Shown here piece after piece: positions 18,408-28,579 of a stretch of DNA of 64,000 nt; the stretch's first letter is position 1; the number at the start of each line of letters is the position of its first letter. The notes under the pieces were generated by a model, which made no database searches, had not been told where the DNA came from, and worked only from the letters and a program-made list of their open reading frames with translations. The DNA is from CAIWHR01 sp963786625 (GTDB lineage Bacteria; Pseudomonadota; Gammaproteobacteria; Burkholderiales; Casimicrobiaceae): contig CAWAZS010000015.1 of NCBI GenBank assembly GCA_963786625.1, forward strand, positions 1 to 64,000, read 5' to 3'. Made by a program: the position numbers and the translations under genes.

Positions 18408-19143
18408 TTAGGCCCCTGCGATTGCCAAAAATTCCGCGGCCTTCAGCGACGCGCCGCCGATCAGACCGCCATCGATATCCGCCATCGCGAACAACGCCTT
18501 CGCGTTGTCGGCCTTGACGCTTCCGCCGTACAGCAGAGGCACGTCCGCCGCGCCGCCCTTCTGCAGCCGCGCGCGCAGCATCGCGTGCACCGCCTGTGCC
18601 TGCTCCGGCGTGGCTGTCCGACCCGTGCCGATCGCCCAGACCGGCTCGTAGGCGACCACGAGCTTCCCCGCCTTCGCGCCGACCGCCGACAATACGGCGT
18701 CCAGCTGCCGCAGCACCACGGCCGTCGTCACGTCGGCGTCGCGCTCGGCGAGCGTCTCGCCGACGCACGCGATCGGCGTCAATCCCGCCGCGAGCGCCGC
18801 AACCGCCTTCGCCGCGACGACCGCGTCGGTGTCGCCGAAATATTGCCGACGCTCCGAGTGGCCGACGATCGCGTACCGGCACCCGAACTCGGCCAGCATG
18901 CCGGCCGAGACTTCGCCGGTGTACGCGCCGGACGCATGCTCGCTCACATCCTGCGCGCCCCACGCGATCGGCGAGCCCGCCAGCGCCGCCGAGACCTGCG
19001 CCAGGTACGGATACGGCACGCACACCGCGATCTCCCGGCCGGGCGCCGGCGTTCCAGCCGATGGCGAGCTCGGAGAGAAGCCCGGCATTCGCGGCGAGCC
19101 CGCCGTTCATTTTCCAGTTGCCGACGACGAGTCTGCCGCGCAT
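18408..19143 (-). CDS. tpiA: Triosephosphate isomerase, one frameshift
   Basis: Glycolytic enzyme interconverting dihydroxyacetone phosphate and glyceraldehyde 3-phosphate. The start MRGRLVVGNWKMNGGLAANA carries the catalytic lysine region (GNWKMNG). The rest, in another frame after about 19045, has the catalytic histidine in IVGHSERRQYFGDTD, the catalytic glutamate in VVAYEPVWAIGTGRTAT, and the phosphate-binding LLYGGSVK. Rejoined length is about 245 residues, normal for the family. It is first in the tpiA-secG-tRNA-nuo unit and follows a good promoter. Confidence 0.93.
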
Positions 19144-19220
19144 GTCCGTCCCGCTTCCCGCCGGGCGCAATCCCGGCCTGCGCCATCGCGCTTCCGGTGA
19201 TGCGGCCGCAAATCCTTGAA

Positions 19221-19250
19221 ATTATACCGCAGTGCGGCAAAAGGGGGCAA
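19221..19250 (-). promoter_or_regulatory. Sigma-70 promoter for tpiA-secG-tRNA-Leu-nuo
   Basis: Minus-strand -35 TTGCCC (19245-19250) and a consensus -10 TATAAT (19221-19226) are separated by 18 bases. Transcription would start near 19214, about 70 bases before the tpiA ATG. It is the only strong consensus promoter I see ahead of the 17-kb unit. Confidence 0.75.
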
Positions 19251-19296
19251 CGCGCGCGTCGGCGCGCCCGGGGTCCGCCGTCGCCGCCGGACCGGT

Positions 19297-20788
19297 TCAG
19301 CCGCCGACGAGCCGGCGCACGCGGGCGAGCAGCAGGGGCAGGAACCAGACCGCCGCCGTGAGGCCCGCCAGCACTGCCGCCACCGGCCGGCCGACGAACG
19401 CGAGCAGGTCGCCGTCGGACTTGATCATCGACGTGATGAAGTTCTCCTCGAGCATGCGGCCCAGCACGACGCCGAGGATGGCCGGCGCGACCGGAAATCC
19501 GTTGTCCTCGAGGACGTAGGCGCAGATGCCCGCAATCAGCATCACGGTCACGTCGAATGCCGTGTTGTTGATGGCGAACGAGCCGACGACGCAGAACAGC
19601 ATGATGATCGGCATCAGGACCGTGCGCGGTACCCTAAGGATCTGCTTCGACAGCTTGATGCACCACCACCCGAGCGGAATCATGATCAGGTTGGCGATGA
19701 TGAAGAGCAGGTAGACCGCGTAGATGTTCTGCGGATTGTTCGTGAACAGCGACGGACCGGGATTCATGTTCTTCATGTACAGCACGCCGATGACGATCGC
19801 CGTGATCGAATCGCCGGGGATGCCGAACACGAGCGCGGGGATCCACGCGCCGGCGAGCGCGCTGTTGTTGGCGGAACCGCTCTCGACGATGCCTTCGACG
19901 TGTCCGGTGCCGAACTTCTCGGGCTCCTTCGACATCTTCTTGCTGACCGCGTAGGACATCCACGCCGCGATGTCGGCGCCGGCGCCGGGCAGCGCGCCGA
20001 CCAGCGTGCCGAGCGTGCTGCCGCGCAGGATCTGCATCGGATACTTCTTCGCGAGCCCCCACATGCCCGCGAAGACGTTGCCGATCGGCTTGTCGACGAT
20101 CTTCAGCGGCGGGTTCGTGTCGACGGCGTAGCGGATGATCTCGGAGATCGCGAACATGCCGATCATCATCGGGATCATGCCGATGCCGCCCATCAGCTCG
20201 ACGTTGCCGAACGTGAAGCGCGGAAAGCCGGCCGGGTTGCCGAGGCCGACGCAGGCGACGAACAGTCCCAGCAGCAGCGACACGAAGCCCTTGAGCGGGC
20301 GGTCGGACGACATGAACACGGCGCAGGTGAGGCCCATCAGCACCAGCCAGAAGTACTCGAACGAGCTGAACTTGAGCGCGAACTCGGCGAGCGCCGGCGC
20401 CGCGAGGATCAGCACGGCCGTGCCGAACAGGCCGCCGATCGCCGAGAACACGAGCCCCGCGCCCAGCGCGAGTCTCGGCCTGGCCCTTTCGCGTCATCGC
20501 ATAGGCTTCGTCGGTGTACGCGGCCGACGCCGGCGTGCCCGGCATGCGCATCAGGCAGCCCGGAATGTCGCCGGAGAAGATCGCCATCGCCGTCGCGGTG
20601 ACGATCGCGGCGATCGCCGGTATCGGCGCCATGAAGAACGTCACCGGCACGAGCAGCGCAACGGCCATCGTCGCCGTCAGTCCGGGGACGGCGCCGACGA
20701 ACAGGCCGAACAGCGACGCCGCCAGCATCACGACGAGGTTGTACGGCTCGAACACCATCGCGAACGCCTGGGCCCACGCGCCGCTCAT
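19297..20788 (-). CDS. tctA: Tripartite tricarboxylate transporter large permease TctA, one frameshift
   Basis: Large membrane subunit (about twelve helices) of a TctABC secondary transporter, which uses a periplasmic binding protein. The N-terminus MSGAWAQAFAMVFEPYNLVV has VGAVPGLTATMAVALLVPVT; the rest, after a shift near 20470, has LPGAGADIAAWMSYAVSKK and VFGIPGDSITAIVIGVLYMK, all typical of the family. Rejoined length is about 497 residues. It follows tctB by 28 bases. Substrate cannot be read from sequence; relatives carry citrate, other carboxylates or aromatic acids. Confidence 0.9.
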
Positions 20789-20816
20789 CGCGTCGCTCCC
20801 GCCGTCGGCCGGACGC

Positions 20817-21307
20817 CTACCACGCGATCCCCTGCAGCACACCCCACGGCAGCGGCACCTTCAGCAGCTTGTAGAACGCGTAGTGGATGACCAGCGTCGC
20901 CACCATCGCGATCGGCAGGATCCACTTCGGACGCACGCCGAAGACCGCGAACAGCGTGCCCAGGTAGACGACGCCGGTGAGGATGAAGCCGAGCCTGTCG
21001 ACCACCAGGATGTAGAAGAGGTTGACGCCGATGACGGCGCCGAACGCGACCACGTGCCGGCGCGAGCGCGACCAGGCGCGCAGCTCCACCCAGCGCGCGC
21101 CGTCGCCGCCGTGCGGCGCGTGCCGCGAGCCCCTTGACGATCAGCAGCACGCGCGCAGATCGCGAGGCCGACGGCCAGCAGCCCGGGAAACAGCGCCGGG
21201 CCGACCTTCTGGCCGGGGATCGTCGGGAAATGCCTGGACGTGCGATCAGGACGGCGGCGCTGAAGCAAGATCAGCAACGCGCCCCAGACGGCGTCGTTGA
21301 GTTTCAT
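20817..21307 (-). CDS. tctB: Tripartite tricarboxylate transporter small subunit TctB, frameshifted
   Basis: Small four-helix membrane subunit. Family landmarks are spread over three frames: MKLNDAVWGALLILL, then FPTIPGQKVGPALFPGLLAV (typical TctB) and finally GVRPKWILPIAMVATLVIHY with the C-terminus LKVPLPWGVLQGIAW. At least two single-base shifts lie between about 21260 and 21090. Rejoined length is about 163 residues, normal for TctB. It lies between tctC and tctA on the same strand. Confidence 0.82.
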
Positions 21308-21427
21308 CTCGTCCCCGCGTCGACGGCGATGCACGGCGGCGTGCCCGGGACCGCGGCTCTGCCGGCGCGCGCAGGGCACGCCGGCGTCCGCGCGACCCGC
21401 CGCCCCGCGGATCGCGCGTCGTCCGCG

Positions 21428-22402
21428 TTACTTGGCGAGACCGACCGCCTTCATCGTGGCGCCGAGGTCGGCATCCGACTTGGCCATGAACTTGGCGAAA
21501 TCCTCGGGCCCGGCGTAGATCACGCCGATAGCCGCGCTGCGTCATGAAGTCGGTGTATTCCTTGCTCGCGACGATCTTCCTGATCGCGGCGGCCAGCTTG
21601 TCGCGCGCCTCCGCCGGGATGTTCTTCGGCGCCGCGATGCCGCGCCAGGCGCCCATCGTCCAGTTGCTGCCCGTCGCCGCCTTCAGCGTCGGCACGTTCG
21701 GGTACAGCGCCGCCGGCGCGTCGGCCATCACCGCGAGGCTCTTGACCTTGCCGGCGTCGATCAGCGAGCGCGCTTCCGGCAGCGAGCACGGGGACGATCT
21801 GCACGCCGCCCGCGACGAGGTCCTGCAGGCCCGGCGCGGCGCCGTTCGACGGCACCCACGGCACGGTCGCCGGATCGACCTTCATGTCGCGCAGCATGCC
21901 GGCGATCGCGAGATGCCAGATGCCGCCCTGACCGGTGCCCGAGGCCTTGAACTTGCCGGGGTTCGCCTTGATCGCGGCGACGAGTTCGTTGACGCGTCTT
22001 GTACGGCGAATCGGCGGCGACCTGCAGGCCGGCCGGATCGACGTTCACGAGGCCGAGCGGCGTGTACGACGCGCCGGTCAGCTCGGTGAGGCCCTGCCAG
22101 TGCATCATGCCGATCTCGACCGTGATGATGCCGATCGTGTAGCCGTCGGGCGCCGCCGAGGCGATCGCCGAGTGGCCGACGACGCCGCTGCCGCCGGTGC
22201 GATTGACGACGTTGACCGGCTGGCCGAGCTCCTTCTCCAGCAGCGTGCCGATGATGCGCGCGGTGGCGTCGGTGCCGCCGCCGGCGCCCCAGGGAACGAT
22301 CAGCGTGATCGGGCGCTCGGGATAGGCGGCCTGGGCGACTGCGGCCGCCAGCATCAAGCCGACGGCGACGACACGCGCGAATGTGCGCGAGAGTGCTTTC
22401 AT
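21428..22402 (-). CDS. tctC: Bug-family (TctC) periplasmic binding protein, about three frameshifts
   Basis: Extracytoplasmic solute receptor for the TctABC system. A cleavable signal peptide is clear (MKALSRTFARVVAVGLMLAA, cleavage after AQA), then YPERPITLIVPWGAGGGTD, the Bug-family opening. The frame changes near 22000, 21790 and 21530; joined parts include VGHSAIASAAPDGYTIG, VKSLAVMADAPAALYPNVP-like sequence and the end GATMKAVGLAK. About 325 residues, as usual. A strong ribosome-binding site (AGGAGG) lies six bases before the ATG. Ligand unknown. Confidence 0.87.
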
Positions 22403-22489
22403 GGTTCCTCCTGGAAGCTGCATGCGGACCTACGGACGACCGCGACGGGCAGCAGGCCGTCCGGCGTTGCCGCGGAAGTTTGGCAGCGC

Positions 22490-22501
22490 CCCCTCGAGGG
22501 G
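22490..22501. repeat. Perfect GC palindrome between tctC and the amidohydrolase gene
   Basis: CCCCTCGAGGGG is a perfect 12-base palindrome in the 128-base gap before tctC, followed by a second GGGG run. It lacks a T run, so it is a weak terminator at best. Its core resembles the CCCCC...GGGGG cores of the nuo elements. Confidence 0.35.
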
Positions 22502-22530
22502 TCAAGGGGAGTCGTTGGCCCGCCCTGCCG

Positions 22531-23377
22531 TCAGACCTGCGCCCGGACATGCGCAGCGAGCGCCGCCAGCACCCGCTCGAGGTCGGCCTCGAGATCGGCG
22601 TAATGCGCGTTGGGCTCGAGCGTCGCTTCGTCCATGTACAGGCGGCGGTTGATCTCGATCTGCAGGCTGTGCCGGCGCGCCGCCGGCCGGCCGTGCTTCC
22701 TGACCAGCTCGACGCCCTTGTAGGGGTCGTTGATCGCCACCGAGTATCCGAGGCCGGTGATCGTCTCGGCGACCCGTGCCGTGAATTCCGGGGCGCAGGT
22801 GGTGCCGTCACGGTCGCCCAGCACGAAATCCGCGCGCTCGCGACCCGGGTCGTCGGCGTTCGCGTCGCCGACCGCCGGCATCGAATGGCAATTGACGTGC
22901 CACACGGCGCCGAAAGCGCCGTGCAGCGCGTCGATCTCCGCGGCGACTGCTTCGTGATAGGGAAGGTACCAGCGGTCGATCCGCCGCTGCACCTCGTCGG
23001 CCGTCAGCCTGCGGTCGTACATCGGCGCCCCGCCCCGTGCGATCCGCCAGACGAGTCCGATTCCCTGCTCGGTCTTGCGCGACGGCGTGAGGGGCGCGGG
23101 CCACGCATCGGCGAGCAGCGCCGGATCGATGTCGGCGAGGCTGCGATTCGCGTCGATGTACGCGCGCGGAAACATCGCTTCGATCAGCGTCGCGCCGAAT
23201 CGCGGCGCGCCGCGGTAGAGCCGGCCCGACGTGCGTGTCCTCGGCCTGGCGCACGATCGCGCGGGGCGGCGCGTGGTCGAAGTCGTCGGGGTAGTGCTCG
23301 CCCGAATGCGGCGAATCGAGCACCAGCGGCAATGCGCCCGACGCTGGCGCGTGCCGAAGGAAGGGCCGGATGGGCAT
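22531..23377 (-). CDS. N-formylglutamate amidohydrolase family protein, one frameshift
   Basis: Zinc hydrolase family that removes formyl groups from N-formylglutamate in histidine breakdown; some members act on other N-formyl amino acids. It begins MPIRPFLRHAPASGALPLVL with VLDSPHSGEHYPDDF, the metal-binding opening motif; after a shift near 23222 come the DANRSLADIDPALL segment, VNCHSMPAVGD and EINRRLYMDEATLEP. Rejoined length is about 282 residues. Its ATG overlaps the stop of the broken ABC ATPase gene (TAATG), so it was once part of that transport operon. No other hut genes are near, so the substrate is uncertain. Confidence 0.83.
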
Positions 23378-23850
23378 TACGTCAGCTCCTCGTTCAGATG
23401 ACAGGCCGACCAGCGCGCGGGGGCGATCTCCCGCAATGCGGGGGCGCGCTCGCGGCACTTCGGCATCGCACGCGGACAGCGCGGATGGAAGTGGCAGCCC
23501 GGCGGCGGCGCGAGCGGCGACGGGATCTCCCCCTTGATCGGGACGAAGCGGCGCTTCCCCGGCTCGACCTTGCCGACCTCGGCCAGCAGCGCCTGCGTGT
23601 ACGGATGGTTCGGCGCCAGATCATCGCCGCGCCGGTCTCCTGAGTGAGCTTCTGCATCTCGAACAGGATCTGACCCTGGATGGTGACGTCGAGCGCGGTT
23701 GTGGGCTCGTCGGCGATGATGAGATCCGGATTGTTCGAGCCGCGCGATCGCGATCGCGACCCGCTGCCGCATCCCGCCCGAGAACTGATGCGGGTACGCC
23801 TTCAGTCGCTCGTCGGGCGACGGAATTCCCACCTTGACCAGCGCGGCCGG
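23377..23850 (-). pseudogene. Remnant of an oligopeptide ABC transporter ATPase (OppD/DppD type)
   Basis: Only the C-terminal part of an OppD/DppD-type ATPase is left. Visible are YPHQFSGGMRQRVAIAIARL (ABC signature), a Walker B region recoverable in another frame as IIADEPTTALD, and the peptide-transporter C-terminal domain (HPYTQALLAEVGK, CHFHPRCPRAMPKC). Walker A and the first half are missing. After GAAMIW the sequence jumps straight to APNHPYTQ, losing the switch histidine segment, about 40 residues. Because whole segments are gone this is a true pseudogene or a collapsed assembly, not just base errors. No permease or binding-protein genes adjoin it. Confidence 0.75.
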
Positions 23851-23899
23851 CGAGCGTCGATGCGCGTTGCCGGCGTCGCGTCCCGCGGTGTCGGCGAAA

Positions 23900-24499
23900 T
23901 CAGTCGCAGTGCGGCGCATTCTCGGCAATCATCCGCTCGAGGCTCGCGTAGAAATCCGCATCGGTCCCGCGATCGCGCTCGGCCAGACGGCGGGCGTCGG
24001 GCTCGGCCAGCGGCTCGCCCGAGTCGCTCCACGCGAGGGCCGCAGCCAGCGCGCCGCGCTCGTAGCGATACTCGGCACGCCGCTTTCCGTTCGCGTGCCA
24101 CGAGCGGGTGTAGCCGTGCAGAACGCCGGCCGCGTACGCCGACTCGAGCTTGCGGCGCGGCGCGTCGCGCGGGATCGCCGGCGGATACCACAGCGCCACC
24201 GTACCGACCTTCGCGTCGTCCTCGTACGGAATCACGGCGATGCGCGCGCCATTCGCCGACCAGAACAGGAACGTGCCGGTGCGCCGGCCTTTCGCGAACG
24301 CGCCGGCGATCCGCAGCCGGCCGTCCGGCATCGCGAGCTCGTACGCCCCGTTCGGCGCGCCGTCGCGACAGCTGCCCGCCACCACGTAGGGCTGGGCGGA
24401 CGCATCGGCGCCGGCAGCCAGCAGGAGCGCGGCCACCACCGCCAGCGCCCGCCACCCGGCCCCGCCGCCGTCGGTCAGCCCTTTCTGCGCGCCCACCAT
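23900..24499 (-). CDS. Secreted YwqK/MORN-like repeat protein
   Basis: About 199 residues with a hydrophobic N-terminal signal (ALAVVAALLLAAGADASAQ). The mature part has spaced motifs of the YwqK/MORN type: DGAPNGAYELAMPDGRLRI, KGRRTGTFLFWSANG, GVLHGYTRSWHANGKRRAEY. Such repeats form beta hairpins; the function is unknown. The start overlaps the end of livM by 25 bases in another frame. It is in line with the liv genes and may be co-transcribed, but no link to transport is known. The frame is intact. Confidence 0.65.
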   Translation of the reverse strand: MVGAQKGLTDGGGAGWRALAVVAALLLAAGADASAQPYVVAGSCRDGAPNGAYELAMPDGRLRIAGAFAKGRRTGTFLFWSANGARIAVIPYEDDAKVGTVALWYPPAIPRDAPRRKLESAYAAGVLHGYTRSWHANGKRRAEYRYERGALAAALAWSDSGEPLAEPDARRLAERDRGTDADFYASLERMIAENAPHCD

Positions 24500-25498
24500 G
24501 CCCCGAGCTCGCCGACGATCCCCCGGCGGAAGGCAAGCACGCAGACGACGAAGATCGTCGCCGGTGATGACGGTCACCCATTGCCCGAAGCCCGCCAGAT
24601 AGTTCTCGAGACCGATGATCGTGAACGCGCCGACGACCGGCCCGAAGATGGTCCCCATGCCGCCCAGCAGCGTCATCAGCACGACTTCGCCGGACATCGT
24701 CCAGTGCACGTCGGTGAGCGACGCCAGCTGGAAGACGATGGCCTTGGTCGCGCCGGCAAGCCCCGACAGCGTCGCGGAGAGCACGAACGCGAGCAGCTTG
24801 TAGCGGTCGGCATCGTAGCCCAGCGAGATCGCCCGCGGCTCGTTCTCGCGTATCGCCTTCAGCACGTTGCCGAACGGCGAGTTGATCACGCGGTAGATGA
24901 GCAGAAACGCGCCGAGGAAGATCGCCAGCACGACGTAATACATCGCCAGGGTGTTCGCGAGGTCGATCAGGCCGAACAGCCTTCCCCGCGGCACCGCCTG
25001 AATGCCGTCCTCGCCGTGCGTGAACGGCGCCTGCACGCAGAAGAAGAAGATCATCTGCGCGAGGGCCAGCGTGATCATCGCGAAATAGATGCCCTGGCGC
25101 CGGATCGCCAGGGCGCCGGACACGACGCCCAGCACCGCCGCGGCCGCGGTCCCGGCAAGGATGGCGAGCTCGGGCGGCGCGCCCCAGACTTTGGCCGCGT
25201 GCGCGGACACGTAGCCGGCGGTGCCGAGGAACATCGCGTGGCCGAACGACAGCAGGCCGCCGAAGCCGATCAGCAGATTGAACGCGCAGGCGAACAGCGC
25301 AAAGCACAGCGCCTTCATCAGGAATACCGGGTAGATGCCGACATGCGGCGCGACGACCAGCGCCGCCGCCATCAGTCCGGTCGCGACGAAGAAGCGCCGC
25401 CGTTCGCGCAACCCGGTGTCCGCCGCGGCAGCCGCGTCCGTCACCGTGCCGGATGTCGCGGCCGTCGCGACCACTGCCTCGGACGTCGATCGGGCCAT
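24475..25498 (-). CDS. livM: Branched-chain amino acid ABC permease LivM, one frameshift
   Basis: Inner-membrane permease of a Liv-type ABC importer. The 341-residue protein starts MARSTSEAVVATAATSG with a longer than usual polar N-terminus, then LMKALCFALFACAFNLLIGF and GLLSFGHAMFLGTAGYVSAH, with the coupling-loop region KAIRENEPRAISLGYD near residue 205. A shift near 24560 must be corrected to reach the true end RGIVGELGAWWARRKG. It starts four bases after livH. Confidence 0.9.
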
Positions 25499-25502
25499 CG
25501 CG

Positions 25503-26390
25503 TCAACGCTCCTTCCCGAACAGCCCGGCGGGCTTGAGCAGCAGCACGATGACCATGATCACGAAGATCACCGTGTTCGACGCCTCGGGGTAGAAGACCT
25601 TGGTCAGCCCCTCGATGACGCCGAGCGCGAAGCCGGTGACGATCGCGCCGAGGATCGAGCCCATGCCGCCGATCACGACGACCGCGAACACGACGATGAT
25701 CATGCTCGCGCCCATCTGCGGATTGACCTGGTAGATCGGCGCCGCCATCACTCCGGCGAGCGCGGCAAGGCCGACGCCGAAGCCGTAGGTCAGCGTGATC
25801 ATCCGCGGCACGTTGACGCCGAACGCCTGCACCAGCGTCCGGTTCTCGGTCGCCGCGCGCAGGTACGAGCCCAGCTTCGTCCGCTCGATGACATACCAGG
25901 TTGCCCCGCAGACCGCGACCGAGGCGAGGATCACCCAGGCGCGGTATTTCGGCAGGAACATGAAGCCCAGATTGATGCCGCCGGAAAGCTCGTCCGGAAT
26001 GCGGTACGGCAGGCCCGACGAGCCGTAGAAGTTGGTGAACAGGCCCTGGATGATCAACGCGAGGCCGAAGGTCAGCAGCAGCCCGTACAGGTGATCGAGC
26101 TTGTAGAGCCGCGCCAGCATCGTCCGCTCGATGACGATGCCCGTCGCACCCACGATGACCGGCGCGAGGAGCAGCGACCACCAATAGCCGACTCCGGCGT
26201 ACTGCAGCAGGAAGTAGGCACAGAACGCCCCCATCATGTACTGGGCGCCGTGGGTGAAGTTGATGATGTTGAGCAGACCGAAGATCACCGCGAGGCCCAG
26301 CGACAGCAACGCATAGAACGCGCCGTTGATGAGGCCGATCAGCAGCTGCCCGAACAGGGCCTGCGTCGGTACGCCGAACAATTCGGTCAT
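25503..26390 (-). CDS. livH: Branched-chain amino acid ABC permease LivH
   Basis: Partner permease of LivM. The intact 295-residue protein starts MTELFGVPTQALFGQLLIGL and has the family segments SLGLAVIFGLLNIINFTHGA near residue 32, RAATENRTLVQAFGVNVPR near residue 180 and GGMGSILGAIVTGFALGV near residue 243. Around eight helices are predicted by hydrophobicity. It lies about 150 bases after the binding-protein gene and 4 bases before livM. Confidence 0.95.
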   Translation of the reverse strand: MTELFGVPTQALFGQLLIGLINGAFYALLSLGLAVIFGLLNIINFTHGAQYMMGAFCAYFLLQYAGVGYWWSLLLAPVIVGATGIVIERTMLARLYKLDHLYGLLLTFGLALIIQGLFTNFYGSSGLPYRIPDELSGGINLGFMFLPKYRAWVILASVAVCGATWYVIERTKLGSYLRAATENRTLVQAFGVNVPRMITLTYGFGVGLAALAGVMAAPIYQVNPQMGASMIIVVFAVVVIGGMGSILGAIVTGFALGVIEGLTKVFYPEASNTVIFVIMVIVLLLKPAGLFGKER

Positions 26391-26541
26391 GAGCGCGCCA
26401 TGGACGGATCGGGTTCAGACCCGGATCGAAGGGAGCGCGAATCGAGCGTCGACGTGGCGACGCTCGAATTCGCGCAGTTCGTCCGTCACGGCGGCACCGA
26501 GCCCGCGCTCGGACTCGGCACGACGCCGTGGCGGATGACCG

Positions 26542-27756
26542 CTATTTCACGAGCGGGCAGCCGCCGTCCTTGAGCGGCCGGAACGCCTGGTCGGCCGGGA
26601 TCGTCGCGCGAACCTTGTAGTAGTCCCACGCTCCCTTGGATTCGGCGGGCTTCTTCACCTCGAACAGGTAGACGGGGTGGACCTTGCGGCCGTCGGCGCG
26701 GATCGTGCCCTTGCCGAAGAGCGGATCGTCGGTCGGCATCTCCTTCATCTTGGCGACCACCTTGGTGCCGTCGTCGGTCTTCGCGGCGTCGACCGCCTTC
26801 AGGTAATGCAGCACCGACGAGTAGACCCCGGCATGCGCCATGGTCGGCATGGCGCCCTTGTGCAGCGCGCCGAAGCGCTTGGAGAAGGCCCGCGTCTGGT
26901 CGTTCAGGTCCCAGTAGAACGACTCGGTGAGCAGCAGCCCCTGCGCCGTGTTGAGTCCCAGCGCGTGGACGTCGGTGAGGAAGACGAGCAGGCCCGCGAA
27001 CTGCTGCCCGCCCTTGGTGATGCCGAACTCGGCGCCCTGCTTGATGGCATTGATCGTGTCGGCGCCGGCGTTGGCGAGCCCGATCACCTTGGCCTTGGAG
27101 GTCTGCGCCTGCAGCAGGAAGCTCGAGAAATCCGCGCTCGGGAAGGGGTGCCGCACTTTCCCGAGGACCTTGCCCCCGTTCTTCAGCACGACCGCCTCGG
27201 TGTCGCGCTCGAGCGCGTGGCCGAACGCGTAGTCGGCGGTCAGGAAGAACCAGGTGTCGCCGCCGGTCTTGACGATCGCGCTGCCGGTGCCGTTGGCCAG
27301 CATCCAGGTATCGTAGGTCCAGTGGATGGCGTTCGCGTTGCAGGCCTTCCCGGTGAGGTCGGACGTCGCTCCGGTCGAAACGAGCAGCGCCTTGCCCTTC
27401 TGCTTGGTGACCTCGTTCACCGCGAGCACGACGGACGAAGTCGGCACGTCGACGATCATGTCCACCTTGTCGACGTCGTACCACTGGCGCGCGATGTTCG
27501 CGCCGACGTCGGGCTTGTTCTGGTGGTCGCCCACCAGTATCTCCACCTTCATGCCCTTCGCTGCGGCGCCGAAATCCTCGACGGCCATCCTCGCCGCGAC
27601 CACCGAGCCGGGGCCGGCGAGGTCGGCGTAGGTGCCGGACTGGTCGTTCATCACGCCGATCTTGATCACGTTGTCCGAGACCTGCGCCTGCGCGATGCCG
27701 GAGCCGAGCGCGGCGGCGACCGCCAGCCCGACGAGAGTGCGTTTGAATGCCTTCAT
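26542..27756 (-). CDS. Periplasmic Liv-type substrate-binding protein
   Basis: Leucine-binding-protein-like receptor (Peripla_BP_6 fold) of the adjacent ABC importer. Signal peptide MKAFKRTLVGLAVAAALGSG cleaved after AQA; the mature protein begins QVSDNVIKIGVMNDQSGTYA. Intact, 404 residues. I chose the internal ATG at 27756 because GGAGA lies seven bases before it and it begins the signal peptide. ABC systems of this kind with long-form receptors import branched-chain amino acids, amides or aromatic acids; the ligand is not decidable here. Confidence 0.92.
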   Translation of the reverse strand: MKAFKRTLVGLAVAAALGSGIAQAQVSDNVIKIGVMNDQSGTYADLAGPGSVVAARMAVEDFGAAAKGMKVEILVGDHQNKPDVGANIARQWYDVDKVDMIVDVPTSSVVLAVNEVTKQKGKALLVSTGATSDLTGKACNANAIHWTYDTWMLANGTGSAIVKTGGDTWFFLTADYAFGHALERDTEAVVLKNGGKVLGKVRHPFPSADFSSFLLQAQTSKAKVIGLANAGADTINAIKQGAEFGITKGGQQFAGLLVFLTDVHALGLNTAQGLLLTESFYWDLNDQTRAFSKRFGALHKGAMPTMAHAGVYSSVLHYLKAVDAAKTDDGTKVVAKMKEMPTDDPLFGKGTIRADGRKVHPVYLFEVKKPAESKGAWDYYKVRATIPADQAFRPLKDGGCPLVK

Positions 27757-27826
27757 GGTGTCTCCTTCGTGGTGGTGCATGGGCGCGCCCTGACGCGGCG
27801 CGCGGGTTCGTGGTTCGAGCCTTCCT

Positions 27827-28579
27827 CTAGACGCCCAGGTAATCGTGCAGTTTCGCCATGTTCGCATGGAGTTCCGCATTGGGAATCATGTCGACGACGC
27901 GGCCGTGATCCATCACGTAGTGCCGATCCGCGACCGTCGCCGCGAACCGGAAATTCTGCTCGACGAGCAGGATCGTGAAGCCCTGCGCCTTGAGCTTGGC
28001 GATCGTGCGGCCGATCTGCTGCACGATCACCGGCGCCAGGCCCTCGGTCGGCTCGTCGAGCAGGAGCAGCCGCGCGCCGGTGCGCAGGATGCGGCCGATC
28101 GCCAGCATCTGCTGCTCGCCGCCGGAGAGTTTCGTCCCCTGGCTCCGCAGGCGCTCCTTCAGGTTCGGGAACAGCTCGAAGATCTGCTCGACCGACAGCC
28201 CGCCGTCGCGAACCACCGGCGGCAGCAGCAGGTTCTCCTCGACGTCGAGGCTCGCGAAGATCCCGCGCTCCTCGGGGCAGTACGCGATGCCGAGCTGTGC
28301 GATGCGGTTGGATGCCAGCCTGCCGATCTCGCGCCCCTCGAACGCGATCGCGCCCTCGCGCCGCGGCACGATGCCCATGATCGACTTCAGCGTCGTGGTC
28401 TTGCCGGCGCCGTTGCGGCCGAGGAGCGTCACGACTTCGCCCGCCGTGACGTCGAACGTGACGCCGTGCAGCACGTGCGATTCGCCGTACCAGGCGTTCA
28501 GCTCCCGCACGGCGAGCAGCGGCGAGCCGGCGGGAGCGCGAGCGCTCGCCGGCGCGGCCGTCGCGCGTTCGTCAGGCAT
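27827..28579 (-). CDS. livF: Branched-chain amino acid ABC ATPase LivF
   Basis: One of two cytoplasmic ATPases of the Liv importer. Intact, 250 residues: Walker A GRNGAGKTT near residue 54, signature LSGGEQQMLAIGR near residue 153, Walker B LLLLDEPTEGL. The first 18 residues are an alanine/proline-rich extension. Its ATG lies within the end of livG (8-base overlap), so both ATPases are translated together. Order on this strand is livG, livF, binding protein, livH, livM. Confidence 0.95.
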   Translation of the reverse strand: MPDERATAAPASARAPAGSPLLAVRELNAWYGESHVLHGVTFDVTAGEVVTLLGRNGAGKTTTLKSIMGIVPRREGAIAFEGREIGRLASNRIAQLGIAYCPEERGIFASLDVEENLLLPPVVRDGGLSVEQIFELFPNLKERLRSQGTKLSGGEQQMLAIGRILRTGARLLLLDEPTEGLAPVIVQQIGRTIAKLKAQGFTILLVEQNFRFAATVADRHYVMDHGRVVDMIPNAELHANMAKLHDYLGV

